From Magnaporthiopsis rhizophila (lineage: Eukaryota > Ascomycota > Sordariomycetes > Magnaporthales > Magnaporthaceae), in assembly GCA_003049465.1 (NCBI GenBank), contig PYSS01000112.1:1-64000 (forward strand): DNA of 64,000 nt, given 5' to 3'. The notes beneath the pieces are model-generated. The model made no database searches, had not been told where the DNA came from, and was given only the letters and a program-made list of their open reading frames with translations. The translations under genes and the position numbers were made by a program. Positions 63,551 to 64,000 of the stretch are shown one piece after another; the stretch's first letter is position 1, and each line of letters begins with the position of its first letter.

Positions 63551-64000
63551 ATGGCAGTCCTCGAGCAGTACAGCTGGATCATTGGGATCATCAGCGTTGC
63601 CCTCTGCGCCAGCTCCTTCGGCAACGGCGCCAACGATGTGGCCAACGCATACGCCAACTCGGTGGCGGCTCGGACCATGACCATGCCCCAGGTTGGCATC
63701 CTGGCCATGTTCACCGAGTTCTTTGGCGCCGTCGCCCTGGGCAGCCGAGTCACGGGCACCATCAAGAACGACGTCATCGACCTGGGCCGCTTTCGAGCCA
63801 GCCCGTCGGTCTTGATCCTGGCCATGGGCTGCGTCGAGATGGCGAGCGCCGGCTTCCTGCTCGCCGCCACGAAGCTTGGCTTCCCCGTGTCCACCACCCA
63901 GAGCGTCGTCGGCGCCCTTGTTGGTGCCGGCATCGCCGCCAACTCCCAGATCTCGTGGGGCTGGAAGAAGGGCAGCGTTTCGCAGATCGCGGCCTCGTGG
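63551..64000 (+). CDS. PiT-family inorganic phosphate transporter, 5' part
   Basis: The first 150 codons of a gene running off the right edge; no intron up to that point. Sequence begins MAVLEQYSWIIGIISVALCA and contains the PiT signature FGNGANDVANAYA in the first helix pair. LAMFTEFFGAVALGSRVTGTIKND and the second-helix motif GFPVSTTQSVVGALVGAG follow. These match the PHO4/Pho89 family of cation-coupled plasma-membrane phosphate transporters, which in Neurospora and yeast are induced by phosphate starvation. The ATG at 63551 directly follows a C homopolymer with an N gap, so the leader is unreliable, but the N terminus agrees with family members. Regulation cannot be judged from the sequence. 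Confidence 0.93.
   Translation, partial: MAVLEQYSWIIGIISVALCASSFGNGANDVANAYANSVAARTMTMPQVGILAMFTEFFGAVALGSRVTGTIKNDVIDLGRFRASPSVLILAMGCVEMASAGFLLAATKLGFPVSTTQSVVGALVGAGIAANSQISWGWKKGSVSQIAASW

Noticed and set aside
1..64000. CRISPR array, rRNA genes or intact transposon
   Set aside because: No regularly spaced palindromic repeats, no rRNA-like sequence, and no transposase, reverse transcriptase or paired terminal repeats were found on reading both strands.

Overview
This window looks like nuclear DNA of a filamentous ascomycete (Pezizomycotina), most likely a Sordariomycete. Genes are monocistronic and GC-rich at third positions. Most are split by short introns of roughly 40 to 265 nt with GTAAGT/GTAGGT-type donors and YAG acceptors. 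The spacers are long, poorer in GC and carry short ACCTACCT-type motifs. Gene families are typical of such fungi: fungal SLATT, DUF7053, DUF7702, DUF1996, Zn-cluster regulators, a GH11 xylanase and intron-containing tRNAs. Exon boundaries were read by eye from splice signals, reading frame and protein continuity; no search was run. Two runs of N (50944-50969 and 63476-63499) lie inside homopolymer tracts and mark assembly gaps.

Layout. 0-10 kb: a secreted CE3/SGNH esterase (-), an S28 serine peptidase with a broken 5' end (-), a small mitochondrial LEA-like protein (-), and a mitochondrial enoyl-CoA hydratase of AUH type (-). 10-21 kb: a 69-nt tandem-repeat protein (+), a decayed unidentified gene (+), a secreted or anchored hypothetical protein (-), a DUF1996 secreted protein (+), a fungal SLATT membrane protein (+), a type II membrane protein with a Cys-rich ectodomain (-), and a degenerate tRNA-Pro. 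21-31 kb: a 90-aa Cys-rich secreted protein (-), an unrecognised 359-aa protein (+), a DUF1993 protein (+), a Cys-rich secreted protein with a GC-AG intron (+), and a Lys-rich/Ala-Gly-repeat secreted protein (+). 31-48 kb: an MFS sugar transporter (+), a DUF7053 protein (+), a DUF1479 dioxygenase-like protein (-), a Zn-cluster regulator (+), a secreted SurE phosphatase (+), and a DUF7702 membrane protein (-). 48-64 kb: a secreted Cys-containing protein (+) converging on a GH11 xylanase (-), tRNA-Leu(AAG) (-), a DHA1-like MFS transporter (+), a short-chain dehydrogenase (+), a peroxidase pseudogene (-), a coiled-coil gene broken over three frames (+), a DUF2278 plus lamin-tail protein (-), and the start of a PiT phosphate transporter (+).

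Functionally this is ordinary accessory-rich chromosome rather than one pathway. Several products are secreted and several fit plant biomass use: GH11 xylanase, CE3 esterase, S28 peptidase, SurE phosphatase and sugar and phosphate uptake. They do not form a co-regulated cluster visible in the sequence. The less ordinary content is the set of small Cys-rich secreted proteins, the orphan SLATT protein, the DUF2278-lamin-tail fusion, a regulator with only half of its zinc cluster, and four decaying loci.
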